A stretch of 64,000 nt of DNA from the NCBI RefSeq assembly GCF_934309415.1, contig NZ_CAKRDI010000005.1, positions 62,001 to 126,000 of the forward strand. Reading direction: 5' to 3'. The position numbers and the translations under genes are program-made. Source of the DNA: an uncultured Mediterraneibacter sp. Lineage in GTDB: Bacteria > Bacillota > Clostridia > Lachnospirales > Lachnospiraceae. Positions 7,988 through 17,040 of the stretch are shown in pieces; within the stretch, counting starts at the first letter, position 1, and every line of letters starts with the position of its first letter. The notes under the pieces are model-generated. The model searched no databases. It had not been told where the DNA came from and worked only from the letters and a program-made list of their open reading frames with translations.

Positions 7988-9590
7988 CAAACAATTCCTC
8001 CTCTTCGGCTTCTACTGCTTTCTTTTTCTTTCTCTTTTTATAAACTACGGTACCGGCAATCACCAGAATCACAACTGCAACCAGGGCTATGATTCCCTTG
8101 ATCGGAGAAGAGCCTGTCTGTGTGTCTTCCGTTCCGCCCATATCAGAATCTCCCGTTGCATCCATTGCTTCTGACACAGACAGTGTGAATTCTTTTTCCA
8201 CTGTCTGCACATTTCCCGCATCATCCTCATAAGAAAGGACAATCTTACAGTTGTTTTCATCCATCGCTTCTGCTGTCGCTGTTGCAATTGTATCAATCGC
8301 TCCTGTGCCGCCGGATTCAATATTTCCAAGGAACTGCTCCTGTCCGTCCACTGCATCTCCCTGAATCTTTGCCTTTACATTGTACATTTTCACACGTCCC
8401 AGATTGTAAATATTGCAGGTAATATTTACCTCATCTCCTACAGAGACCTCCTCCGGTGCCACAGTAATATCACTGAATTCAAATCTTGCCTCCTGCTTGA
8501 TCGGAATCGCAAGACTGGAAGTTCCTTCAAACTGATTGGCACTGCTGTCCTCATATTTCATATCCATTGTAATACTGTAAGGCTTCTGAATCAGATCCGC
8601 TCTCGCATTTAATTTAATAGATATATCTTTCGTTCCATTTGCCGCAATCTTGTCCAGATAAATGGAACTGGAGCCTGAAGTCGGAAGAAATGCAGGCGCT
8701 TCTGCAGTCTCATCTGAGCTTCCAGAAGCCGGTGCCTGCAGATCGAACAGCATGTTGGAAACCGCTGTTTTCTTAGATGTATTTTTCAGATGAATCGTCA
8801 GTGTAAAATCAGATCCTGCTTTTACATTCGCCGGATTCGTATCAAATCCTGTAACGATCACACGTGGAACAGAGGCATCTGTAGAGCTGGAACTTCCACC
8901 GGATGAACTGACATCCCCATTGTAAACTCCGCCTCCATCATACGCATCAGATCCTGAAGCATCTGAAGAAGAACCACCGGAATAATCTGAATTACCACTG
9001 TTATCCTGCTGATTCTGATTGTCCTCTCCCTGATTCGTATCATCCTTTACATCATCTTTTGTATCATCTTTCGGCTGTTCCTTTGCAACTGTTTTTACAA
9101 AGACATACTTATCCAGTTCATAATTTTTCTCGCCATCATTATAAGAAATCTTGAACTGCAATTTATAAGACTTTCCTAACACATCGTCACGTACTGTCAG
9201 CTTCTCATCTCCGTCTCCCCATTTGGCAGTTCCCTGATTTCCTGCCGTGATCGTTCCAAGATCATGATCATAATTCAACTGGCTCACATCAAACGGCCAG
9301 TCATCCGTATTATTGATCACCGGAGTAATATTGACATTCTGGGCATCTACATTTCCTTTGTTCGTTACATTGATCTGAAGTTCTGCCTGCTCTCCCGCCT
9401 TATAAGTCGGAGTACTCTGTCCGTCACCCACGCTGAGTACGATCTGCGAAAGTGTTTTCTGTACTGCTCCATTCTCCTCTTCTGCCTGAACCTGCGGCTG
9501 ATTCTCTTCCGCATATACTCCCTGCGGTACGGCTGTTGTTCCGATCAGTGCCGCTGCCAGAAGCACTGCCCCTGCTCTTTTTAACTTCAT
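7950..9590 (-). CDS. Secreted, membrane-anchored protein with NEW3/CARDB-like domains, part of the ABC operon
   Basis: A 546-residue surface protein. The signal peptide ends near VYAEE (residue about 28). Three beta-rich regions of the NEW3/CARDB kind follow: NVTNKGNVDAQNV (about 75), HLKNTSKKTAVSN (about 268) and NIYNLGRVKMYNV (about 390). They are separated by a Ser/Gly/Asp-rich linker (about 175-235). One C-terminal helix (about 500-518) and a KKRKKKK stop-transfer tail anchor it. It overlaps the ATPase stop by four bases (ATGA). In place of the usual MacA-type adaptor, it may be the extracellular partner of the permease. That role is inferred from operon order alone. Confidence 0.8.
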   Translation of the reverse strand: MKLKRAGAVLLAAALIGTTAVPQGVYAEENQPQVQAEEENGAVQKTLSQIVLSVGDGQSTPTYKAGEQAELQINVTNKGNVDAQNVNITPVINNTDDWPFDVSQLNYDHDLGTITAGNQGTAKWGDGDEKLTVRDDVLGKSYKLQFKISYNDGEKNYELDKYVFVKTVAKEQPKDDTKDDVKDDTNQGEDNQNQQDNSGNSDYSGGSSSDASGSDAYDGGGVYNGDVSSSGGSSSSTDASVPRVIVTGFDTNPANVKAGSDFTLTIHLKNTSKKTAVSNMLFDLQAPASGSSDETAEAPAFLPTSGSSSIYLDKIAANGTKDISIKLNARADLIQKPYSITMDMKYEDSSANQFEGTSSLAIPIKQEARFEFSDITVAPEEVSVGDEVNITCNIYNLGRVKMYNVKAKIQGDAVDGQEQFLGNIESGGTGAIDTIATATAEAMDENNCKIVLSYEDDAGNVQTVEKEFTLSVSEAMDATGDSDMGGTEDTQTGSSPIKGIIALVAVVILVIAGTVVYKKRKKKKAVEAEEEELFDEVERSSEDELK

Positions 9591-10303
9591 TCTGCTGTTC
9601 CTCCCTGTCTCTTCAATCTGTTATCTTCTATCTTCACAATATTTCCGTCAATAATATGAAATACACGGTCCGCATATTCCGCCAGATGATTATCATGCGT
9701 TACCATCACCAGCGTCCGGTTCTGCTCCCGGACAATCTGCTGCATCAGATGCATGACATCTTCAGACGTATGAGAATCCAGATTTCCCGTCGGCTCATCT
9801 GCAAAAATAATCTTCGGATCTGACACCAGCGCACGAGCCACTCCGACTCTCTGCTGCTGACCTCCCGACATCTGATTGGGCAGATGTTTCTTATATTTTG
9901 TAAGCTTCACCAGATCCAGCATATGGTTTGCTTTCTTCAATCTTACATCCCTTGACACACCGCGAAATGTAAGCGGAAGGGCTACATTCTCAACTGCATC
10001 CAGTGTTCCCAGCAGATTAAATGACTGAAAGATAAATCCCACATTCTCCCTACGGAACCGGACCAGCTGCTCCTCGTTCATCTTTTCTATGTGTTCTCCG
10101 TTGAGCACGACTTCGCCGCGAGTCGGTTTTTCCAATCCTGCCAGCATGTTGAGAAGTGTAGATTTTCCTGAACCGGAAGTTCCCACAATCGCACAGAACT
10201 CTCCTTTGTATATCTCAAAATCCACACCATTTAGTGCATGCACATAAGAATCCCCGACACGGTATAATTTATATAAATTCTTTACACTGATTACTTTTTC
10301 CAC
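9587..10303 (-). CDS. MacB/LolD-type ABC transporter ATP-binding protein
   Basis: ATPase (238 aa) driving the exporter encoded downstream. Walker A GTSGSGKST (residues 42-50), Q-loop FIFQSFNLL, signature MSGGQQQR, Walker B IIFADEPTGNLD and switch VMVTHD are all intact. The RVGDSYVHALNGVDF start is typical of MacB/LolD/YknY ATPases. The start codon is GTG (10303), with AGGAGG rather far upstream (about 14 bases). First gene of a three-gene operon: ATPase, NEW3-like surface protein, FtsX-type permease. Confidence 0.94.
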   Translation of the reverse strand: MEKVISVKNLYKLYRVGDSYVHALNGVDFEIYKGEFCAIVGTSGSGKSTLLNMLAGLEKPTRGEVVLNGEHIEKMNEEQLVRFRRENVGFIFQSFNLLGTLDAVENVALPLTFRGVSRDVRLKKANHMLDLVKLTKYKKHLPNQMSGGQQQRVGVARALVSDPKIIFADEPTGNLDSHTSEDVMHLMQQIVREQNRTLVMVTHDNHLAEYADRVFHIIDGNIVKIEDNRLKRQGGTAE

Positions 10304-10387
10304 CGTTTTCCGATTTCCTCCTTCTCTTTAAAATCAATCTATCGTATGCTGCCTGATCTCCTGTTAATAACTAAATTGCTATTTTCC

Positions 10388-10402
10388 ATGTTGATCCAAC
10401 AT
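10388..10402. promoter_or_regulatory. Perfect inverted repeat upstream of the MacB-like operon
   Basis: ATGTTG-ATC-CAACAT (10388-10402) lies about 85 bases before the ATPase start in an otherwise AT-rich intergenic region (10304-10522). It could be an operator. No convincing -35/-10 pair was found beside it. Confidence 0.3.
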
Positions 10403-10522
10403 AAAAATAAACTGTCACACTTTCATTTTCGGTAATTATTTTATCGGATAAATCAATCTATTTTCTTCTGATTTTATGAAGATTTTCTTAAAAACTTTTA
10501 TTTCATTTTCCTATACTTTTCC

Positions 10523-10637
10523 TAGAGTGTGTCTGAAAAATGCTTTCTGTAAGATGTATGCCACAATTTGTGGGAGATTTTGTTTGAATGAGGGCGGCGT
10601 AGCAGGCTACGTCAACTGAATGAAGACAAAATATACT
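10523..10637. repeat. MITE-like repeat, copy B, right end missing
   Basis: TAGAGTGTGTCTGAAAAATG and the following 95 bases match copy C (15619) closely, through the GTAGC..GCTAC centre and GACAAAATATAC. Similarity stops at about 10637, so the right inverted repeat is absent. It occupies the gap between the cstA terminator and the MacB-like operon. Confidence 0.75.
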
Positions 10638-10679
10638 ATAATTGTGCGCTTCACTTACGATATATTCCGAAATACAAAA

Positions 10680-10721
10680 ACAGCCGTTTTCATGATACTT
10701 TAAAAACATGAAAACGGCTGT
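10680..10721 (-). terminator. Rho-independent terminator of cstA
   Basis: ACAGCCGTTTTCATG (10680-10694) pairs perfectly with CATGAAAACGGCTGT (10707-10721). On the minus strand the hairpin is followed by TTTTTGTATT. It lies 52 bases past the cstA stop codon. Confidence 0.9.
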
Positions 10722-10772
10722 CAAACCTTAACTGTTTACTTTTACATCAATTATTTTACAATATAATACCCT

Positions 10773-12260
10773 TTACTCTTCCTCGTGTTTCGCTGCATAT
10801 CTCTTTCCGAGAGCATGTACCCCGAAGAAATAGATCACTGTCAGAACTCCGGCAAGAATATAAGCAATTGTCATCGGAAGTCTGAATCCGATCTGAGCAC
10901 TTAAGATGAAAGAGCTGATGATAAACATATAGAAACTTCCCGGAACAAGCGGTACAAGGAATACCCATTTTCCAGTACCCTTTTTCGCCATCAGATACAC
11001 TGTGATTGCTGCAAATGCAAAAACAGCGATTGTCTGGTTACTCCATGCGAAGTATCTCCACAGGATATTGAATCCTTCTGCATTCAGTTTTGCAAATACA
11101 AGAATTGCAATAACCGGAACGAACATGCAGATTGTAAGGATTACACGGTTCTTCTTCTGTCTCTGATCATAATGAATGTAATCTGCAATCATCAGACGGC
11201 AGGAACGAAGTGCTGTATCTCCGGAAGTGATCGGAAGTACGATAACTCCGAGGATTGCGATCATTCCACCAACCGGTCCGAGGAGCTGTTTTGCAACTTC
11301 TCCTACAGCACCTGTTGCACCTGCTGTAGATCCACTGTTGTAAAGTCCCATAGCTGCTGCAGCCCAGATCATGGCGATCAGACCTTCCAGAATCATTGTT
11401 CCGTAGAATGTCATCTTTCCTTCTTTTTCGTGTCTTACAGAACGACCGATCAGTGTACACTGTGTAGAGTGGAAACCGGATGTAATACCACATGCTACAG
11501 TTACAAAGAATACAGGAATGAATTTTGTTCCCGGTGCGCTTGCTCCCTGAACATCTGCGAAATATGGATATACGTCAAAGATGCCTTTGATGCCGTGACT
11601 GAAATCAATGTTATCAAGCTGATATCCCTGAATGAAAAGACCAAAGAATACGCCAACCGCTGAGAGCAGAAGGATTGCTCCGAAGATCGGATAGATTCTT
11701 CCGATGATCTTATCGATCGGGAACAATGTTGCTACCAAATAATATACAAGGATGACTGCATAGATTACCCATGTCCATACATTCACTCCTTCAATACCAC
11801 ATATCTGACCTGCGAAAAGGTCTCCAGGTGTATATGTAAATACAGCTCCTACAAGAAGCATCAGGACACAAAGGAAAATATTGTATACCTGATATACTTT
11901 GCCACCAAGGAACTTATGGATGATTCCTGGCATCTGAGCTCCATTCTGTCTTAATGACATCATTCCGCTCAGGTAATCATGTGTTGCTCCACTGATTACA
12001 CATCCGATCGGGATTGTCAGGAACGCGATTGGTCCGAACAGAATTCCCTGAATTGGTCCGAAAATAGGACCTGTACCTGCGATATTCAATAAGTTAATCA
12101 GCGCATTTTTCCATTTATTCATTGGAACAAAGTCTACGCCGTCCTCCAGTTTAACAGCCGGAGTCTGTCTGTCGTCTGGCTTGAAAATCCTCTCAACGAA
12201 GCTTCCATAAAAGAAACCGCCGACAAGAAGAATTACAAGACCGATTAAAAAAGTTGCCAT
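10773..12260 (-). CDS. cstA: CstA-family carbon starvation / pyruvate-peptide transporter
   Basis: Polytopic transporter (495 aa) of the CstA/BtsT family, which imports pyruvate or peptides when preferred carbon is short. About 13 hydrophobic segments are seen. Family motifs include the early NIAGTGPIFGPIQG region (about 59-72), SGATHDYLSGMMSLRQNG (about 89-106) and SGFHSTQC with ARG-like residues (about 245). It is shorter than the E. coli CstA (about 700 aa), as is common in Clostridia. Monocistronic, with its own terminator. The start has AGAGAGGAAAC just upstream. No LytTR regulator is adjacent. Confidence 0.92.
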   Translation of the reverse strand: MATFLIGLVILLVGGFFYGSFVERIFKPDDRQTPAVKLEDGVDFVPMNKWKNALINLLNIAGTGPIFGPIQGILFGPIAFLTIPIGCVISGATHDYLSGMMSLRQNGAQMPGIIHKFLGGKVYQVYNIFLCVLMLLVGAVFTYTPGDLFAGQICGIEGVNVWTWVIYAVILVYYLVATLFPIDKIIGRIYPIFGAILLLSAVGVFFGLFIQGYQLDNIDFSHGIKGIFDVYPYFADVQGASAPGTKFIPVFFVTVACGITSGFHSTQCTLIGRSVRHEKEGKMTFYGTMILEGLIAMIWAAAAMGLYNSGSTAGATGAVGEVAKQLLGPVGGMIAILGVIVLPITSGDTALRSCRLMIADYIHYDQRQKKNRVILTICMFVPVIAILVFAKLNAEGFNILWRYFAWSNQTIAVFAFAAITVYLMAKKGTGKWVFLVPLVPGSFYMFIISSFILSAQIGFRLPMTIAYILAGVLTVIYFFGVHALGKRYAAKHEEE

Positions 12261-12663
12261 GTTTCCTCTCTCCTAGACTATTATTCTACATAAGAATTTC
12301 TCATTCCCTTTGAACAGATTTCTGTATCAATTTCAATTCTCATGTGTTTCAAAAAGAGCAATTACAGAGTGTACTCTTTTTTACGTCACTTAGTTTAGCA
12401 CTTTTTTTCGATTATTCAAGCTTTTTTCGATAATTTATTAACAAATTATAAAAAGATTAAAAAAGATCTATAAAATTGGTTTTTAACTTGATGTATTTTA
12501 ATCTTTTAAACAATGATTGTTTTATGTTATGCAACATATTGTCTAGAATTCATCTAAAATGATTTCTAGACGTGTATTCCACATGTCAATCACTGAAATG
12601 ATTAATATGGGAAAGAACAGTAACAAGGTAAGAAGCAATACAACAAACAACACTTATTCATGA
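12261..12663. other. Intergenic region between divergent cstA and moxR-like genes
   Basis: AT-rich, with no convincing reading frame. A decayed end of repeat family 2 (about 12584-12622, ending GAACAGTAAC) resembles 6405-6445. I could not pick a convincing cstA promoter. A TATAAT at 12450-12445 on the minus strand lacks a good -35. Confidence 0.4.
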
Positions 12664-12692
12664 TTGACTTTCTACCTGTACAGGAATAGAAT
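12664..12692 (+). promoter_or_regulatory. Promoter of the MoxR/VWA gene pair
   Basis: TTGACT (12664-12669), a 17-base spacer and TAGAAT (12687-12692) form a near-consensus sigma-A promoter about 135 bases before the MoxR-type start codon. Confidence 0.6.
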
Positions 12693-12826
12693 TAAGAGCA
12701 GTTTAATAGAACTAACTATTGTTGCATCTTCAGATTATAGAAATTGCTTTTCAAAAAACCTCTGACATTTTAATATTTTGACAAATGTTAAGAATCCATT
12801 TATGTTTTGCAGGGAGAAATGAGACT

Positions 12827-13732
12827 ATGTTAACTTACTTGAGTTCAGAAAAAATCGATCCAAAACTTCTGGAGAAAATCCAGACATTTCATAATACTTA
12901 TCCGGGAAGCGGGCAGAATACTGCTTCTGCTCTACGTTATCTTTACTATGGAAAAGAAGTCTGGGAAGAAGCACTCCATGCATTGCTCTGTGGAGAAAAC
13001 CTGCTGCTTGCCGGCTCCAAGGCAACCGGTAAAAATGTTCTGGCTGAAAATCTTGCCTGTGTTTTTGACCGTCCCTGTTATAATGTTTCCTTTCATATCA
13101 ATATGGATTCTACCTCTATGATCGGAACAGACACATTTAAAAATAATGAAGTCGTCTTTCGTCCGGGTCCGGTCTATCAGAGTGCTAAGACCGGTGGATT
13201 CTGCATTCTGGATGAGATCAATATGGCACGAAATGAAGCTCTGGCTGTTCTGCATTCCGTCCTTGATTTCCGCCGCACGATCAATGTTCCGGGATACGAA
13301 CCGATCACCGTGCATCCTGCTGCCCGGTTTATCGCAACTATGAATTATGGCTACGCCGGTACGCGCGATCTGAACGAAGCTCTGGCTTCCCGTTTTGTGA
13401 TCATTCATATGCCGGAGATTACTGAAGACAATCTGATGAAACTTCTGCTTCGTGAATTTCCTGATATGAAAAAATCGTTTGCAGCACAGTTTGCCGGACT
13501 TTTCACAGATATTCAGTTGAAATGTCAGGGTGGAGAACTGACTGAAAAAGTCCTGGATCTCCGAGGCCTTCTGGATGCCGTCCGCATGATCCACAATGGA
13601 CTTGCTCCTTATGCAGCACTGGATATGGGTCTGACAAACAAAACCTTTGATGTGTATGAACAGACATTGATTAAAGATATTATCACTTCCAGGATTTCTA
13701 AAAAGACGGGGAGTGAGTCAATTTTTATATGA
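12827..13732 (+). CDS. MoxR-family AAA+ ATPase
   Basis: AAA+ ATPase (301 aa) of the MoxR family, chaperone-like partner of the VWA protein downstream. Walker A is GSKATGKN (residues 63-70) with Asn in place of the usual Ser/Thr after the lysine. Walker B is CILDE (126-130). Sensor 1 is ATMNYGYAG, and the arginine finger region is NEALASRF. I start at ATG 12827, with GGGAG ten bases before; an in-frame ATG at 12785 has no ribosome site. Pairs of this kind (NorQ/NorD, RavA/ViaA) insert metals or remodel complexes; the client is unknown. The altered Walker A may lower ATPase activity or be a subfamily trait. Confidence 0.88.
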   Translation: MLTYLSSEKIDPKLLEKIQTFHNTYPGSGQNTASALRYLYYGKEVWEEALHALLCGENLLLAGSKATGKNVLAENLACVFDRPCYNVSFHINMDSTSMIGTDTFKNNEVVFRPGPVYQSAKTGGFCILDEINMARNEALAVLHSVLDFRRTINVPGYEPITVHPAARFIATMNYGYAGTRDLNEALASRFVIIHMPEITEDNLMKLLLREFPDMKKSFAAQFAGLFTDIQLKCQGGELTEKVLDLRGLLDAVRMIHNGLAPYAALDMGLTNKTFDVYEQTLIKDIITSRISKKTGSESIFI

Positions 13733-13851
13733 AAGTAGAATTACATCAATAGTGCCTATACTATTGACATAACTTAGAAACAGCTTTGCAAATAAAACTA
13801 ATCTGAATCCATAAATTAAACGTAATACAAATAAACTGTACAATAAATTGA

Positions 13852-15621
13852 ATGAACATGAACAACATAACTACTTTAAACAGACAATTAATCTCCCCTG
13901 CAAAGCGTGCAAAAAACCTTATATGGACCGCCGCACAGAATTATGATTTTGAGCCGGAATTTCTTGCTTTCTGGCAAGACGGTACTCCGGATTTTTATAT
14001 AAATTCTATCATTGGATACGCACATAAATGGTACCATTCTGCCGCTTTCGATGAGTTTCTTCATTCACTGAAAGATACACTGCACAGCGAAACTTATGAC
14101 GGACTGCTCTGGTTTGCACTGGAGCACTGTACTTTTCAGCGCGAAGTGATGCAGCGTCCTCTTTTAAAAGATCTCCGTATCGAATACGCACATCACTTTT
14201 TTGAACAGGAAAACAGCCGTTCCAGACAACAGTGGATGGCTCAGAACAGTCTGATCTATGCACTTCAGTCAGCCCGGTGTCGTGAAATTCTGGGAAAAGA
14301 TCCGGGACTCATCCATCCACGTGAGAAAAAATTATATCAGGCACTTACTTTTTCAGAAAATATTACAGATCTGGAACTGATTGAAGAGCTTACCACTGTA
14401 TTTAAAACTTATTTTCATTACACCGGACATCCCGATAAAATCACCACTCTGTATCGTCTCTGGAAAATCTTCTATCGCTTTGCTGTACGCTTTCTTCCGA
14501 CCAGAATGGTTCGCAGTGACACTTTGCAGATTGGACAGGGAGCTGAACCAACTACCGGGAATCGCATCATTGGGAAATCCGGAATCAATCTTCCCAATTC
14601 TCCTGCCGCTTTGCAGGAAAGCCGGATTTATATCGAATCCTGTTTCGGAAAACCGATGTATTCTCCTGCTGAAGAACAACAGTTAAATCATCTGCTCTGC
14701 ACCGGAGCACATCAGAACTGCCGGCTCTATTTTACAAACGGTGAACAACAGCCTTATACGCAGAAAGATCCTGCCATTTTACAGGTTATCAAAGATGCAC
14801 GAAGACAGCAGAAGAAGAATGAACAGCATTTTCATGAACGTCAGCATCTGTATCAGAACATGATTCGAAAACTGACGGCTCAGATCCATAACGCCATTCT
14901 TGTCGCTCCACTGCCGCTTCCGGTCAGAGGCAGAACAGGGAAACTGGCCGTACCTGAACTCTGGCGTGCACTGCATCTGGATGATGACCGTGTCTTCTGG
15001 GAAAGTTATGAAGAAGAATGCCCGGACTTTTCCGTTGACTTACTGCTGGATGCTTCTGCTTCCTGCCTGGATTATCAGGAAACGATTGCTGCACAGGCCT
15101 ATGTTCTCGCCCGCAGTCTCCAGCTCTGCAACGTTCCTGTACAGGTCAGCTCTTTCTGCAGTCTTCGGGGACATACGATCCTGCACCGTTTTATCTCTTA
15201 TCATGATACAGATAAAAACGGAAATATTTTTCAATATTTTGCTGCCGGATGGAACCGGGACGGACTCGGATTGCGCGGAATCGGTCATCTGATGAAAGAC
15301 AGTCCCTGTAAAAATAAAATTCTGATTATCCTGACCGATGCCAGCCCAAATGATGAGCATAAAGTTCCTGCTGATCTGGAACATGGTATTCTGTTTGCAA
15401 AAGATTACGCTGAAAAGACGGGAATTGAGGATACCGCTTCTGAAGTAAGAAATCTGAGAAAGTCAGATGTGAAAGTTATGGCCATTCTGAACGGCACATA
15501 TGGAAATACGGAAGGAGCACGGAAAATCTATGAAAAAGATTTTGCCCGAATCGAAAAACTGGATCAGCTTTCCACTGCAGCGGGAACGCTGATCCAGAGA
15601 CAGATACAGATGTTGAGCTAG
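13852..15621 (+). CDS. VWA-domain protein, partner of MoxR-type ATPase
   Basis: Cytoplasmic protein of 589 aa, with no signal peptide or helix. The first about 390 residues are helical and charged with no domain I recognise. The C-terminal VWA domain starts near 392. Its MIDAS motif is DASAS (400-404), completed by NRDG (468-471) and TDASPND (495-501), so the metal site looks intact. It follows the MoxR-type ATPase by 119 bases on the same strand, as in NorQ-NorD and RavA-ViaA pairs. The start has no strong ribosome site, and a second ATG lies two codons on. The stop codon TAG (15619-15621) is the first three bases of a MITE-like repeat. Confidence 0.85.
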   Translation: MNMNNITTLNRQLISPAKRAKNLIWTAAQNYDFEPEFLAFWQDGTPDFYINSIIGYAHKWYHSAAFDEFLHSLKDTLHSETYDGLLWFALEHCTFQREVMQRPLLKDLRIEYAHHFFEQENSRSRQQWMAQNSLIYALQSARCREILGKDPGLIHPREKKLYQALTFSENITDLELIEELTTVFKTYFHYTGHPDKITTLYRLWKIFYRFAVRFLPTRMVRSDTLQIGQGAEPTTGNRIIGKSGINLPNSPAALQESRIYIESCFGKPMYSPAEEQQLNHLLCTGAHQNCRLYFTNGEQQPYTQKDPAILQVIKDARRQQKKNEQHFHERQHLYQNMIRKLTAQIHNAILVAPLPLPVRGRTGKLAVPELWRALHLDDDRVFWESYEEECPDFSVDLLLDASASCLDYQETIAAQAYVLARSLQLCNVPVQVSSFCSLRGHTILHRFISYHDTDKNGNIFQYFAAGWNRDGLGLRGIGHLMKDSPCKNKILIILTDASPNDEHKVPADLEHGILFAKDYAEKTGIEDTASEVRNLRKSDVKVMAILNGTYGNTEGARKIYEKDFARIEKLDQLSTAAGTLIQRQIQMLS

Positions 15622-15782
15622 AGCGTGTCTTAAAAATGCTTTCTGCAAGATATATGTCACAATTTGTGGGAGATTTTGTTTGAATGAGGGCGGCGTAGCG
15701 GGCTACGTCAACCGAATGAAGACAAAATATACCGCAAAGTGGGGCATGTAGATTGCAGGAATGATTTTTCAGACACGCTCTA
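15619..15782. repeat. Full-length MITE-like element, copy C (164 bp)
   Basis: Terminal inverted repeats TAGAGCGTGTCTTAAAAAT and ATTTTTCAGACACGCTCTA match at 18 of 19 positions. The interior has a GTAGC-GG-GCTAC palindrome and flanking ATTTTGT/ACAAAAT. The left TAG is the stop of the VWA gene, and the right CTA, read on the minus strand, is the stop of hflX. The element fills the whole space between the converging genes and could act as a bidirectional terminator. Terminal TA fits insertion at a TA dinucleotide. Confidence 0.85.
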
Positions 15783-17015
15783 AAGCTTACCATAAATATC
15801 CTGTGGCACGTATGCCTTGATTTCAATGCCCTCCGGCACATATTCTTCCGACAGAAGCTGTCCTTTACTGCGGATCAGCTGAATCTTTCCTGCTTCTGCG
15901 AAATCATACAGTCTTTCAATATAAATCTGATCTCTTCGTATGATTTCCAGAAGATCCTTCTTAAATTCTTCCAGTCCCATTCCTGTCTTCGCAGAAACTG
16001 CAATGGAATAATCCGCCTGAAAGTCTTTGTGCATTATCGGCTGTTCCAGTCTGTCCTGCTTATTAAACAAGGTGATAACCGGCTTTCCTTCGGCTCCAAG
16101 CTGACGAAGTGTATCATATACAACATACATCTGTGAATCCATCTGCGGATTGGATGCATCTACCACATGTACGATAATATCCGCATACTTTGCTTCTTCC
16201 AGAGTACTCTTAAACGCTTCGACCAGATGATGCGGAAGTTTCTTAATAAATCCCACGGTATCTGTCAGAAGAATCTCCTGTGTATTATCCAGTGTCAGAG
16301 CTCTGGTTGTTGTATCCAGTGTAGAAAAGAGCATGGCATCTTCCAGAATTCCTGCCCCGGTCAGTGCATTTTCAATGCTGCTCTTTCCTGCTGAAGTATA
16401 CCCTACAAGTGCAGCCACTTTCAATCCGGACTGTGCTCTCTGGCTTCGGATCAGTTCTCTGTGCTTCTCTACATCTTTCAATTCTTTCTTCAAACGGCTG
16501 ATTCTCTCACGGATCAATCGTCTGTCCATCTCCAGTTTTTTCTCTCCCGGTCCTCTTGTACCAATTCCTCCACCAAGTCTGGACAAGGATTTGCCAAGTC
16601 CTGCCAGTCTGGACGCTCTGTAACGAAGCTGAGCCAGCTCAACCTGAATCTTACCTTCCCCAGATACCGCTCTTGCAGCAAAAATATCCAGAATTAAAAG
16701 CGTACGATCCACCACTTTACAGGAAAGCACTTCTTCCAGATTTCCAATCTGTGCACTGGTCAGTTCATCATCACAGATAATCCCTGTACTTTCTGTTTCC
16801 CACAGAAGTTCTTTTAATTCAAGAAGTTTTCCACTTCCTATATAAGTTCCCGGATGTGCACTGTCACGCACCTGTGTCAACCGTCCGGCCACTTCTGCTC
16901 CTGCAGTTCTCGCCAGCTCCGCCAGCTCGTCCAGAGAATCCTGTACAGACTCTGTACCGTCCGTATCGATTCCAACCAGGATCACACGCTCTTTGACGTC
17001 ATCCAATTTATACAT
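15780..17015 (-). CDS. hflX: GTPase HflX
   Basis: Ribosome-associated GTPase (411 aa) that splits stalled or heat-damaged 70S ribosomes. The N-terminal HflX domain contains GTYIGSGK (56-63) and the glycine-rich RLGGGIGTRGPGEKKLEMDRR (146-166). The G domain has G1 GYTSAGKSS (205-213), G3 DTVGF (252-256) and G4 NKQD (318-321). The usual G1 is GYTNAGKSTLFN; here it reads GYTSAGKSSIEN, a conservative but uncommon change. Its stop codon lies in the inverted repeat of MITE-like copy C, and copy D lies 26 bases upstream of its start, so the gene is bracketed by the repeat. Confidence 0.95.
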   Translation of the reverse strand: MYKLDDVKERVILVGIDTDGTESVQDSLDELAELARTAGAEVAGRLTQVRDSAHPGTYIGSGKLLELKELLWETESTGIICDDELTSAQIGNLEEVLSCKVVDRTLLILDIFAARAVSGEGKIQVELAQLRYRASRLAGLGKSLSRLGGGIGTRGPGEKKLEMDRRLIRERISRLKKELKDVEKHRELIRSQRAQSGLKVAALVGYTSAGKSSIENALTGAGILEDAMLFSTLDTTTRALTLDNTQEILLTDTVGFIKKLPHHLVEAFKSTLEEAKYADIIVHVVDASNPQMDSQMYVVYDTLRQLGAEGKPVITLFNKQDRLEQPIMHKDFQADYSIAVSAKTGMGLEEFKKDLLEIIRRDQIYIERLYDFAEAGKIQLIRSKGQLLSEEYVPEGIEIKAYVPQDIYGKL

Positions 17016-17040
17016 AAGTTTGTTCTCCTATTTTACTCTT

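Noticed and set aside
10503..10724. Open frame sharing a peptide (FCLHSVDVA.YAALIQTKS) with one at 15476-15841
   Set aside because: The shared part is the MITE-like repeat read in one frame. It has no ribosome site, and copy A does not keep it.
12445..12450. TATAAT on the minus strand as cstA promoter
   Set aside because: No acceptable -35 at 16-18 bases and the region is so AT-rich that chance matches are expected.
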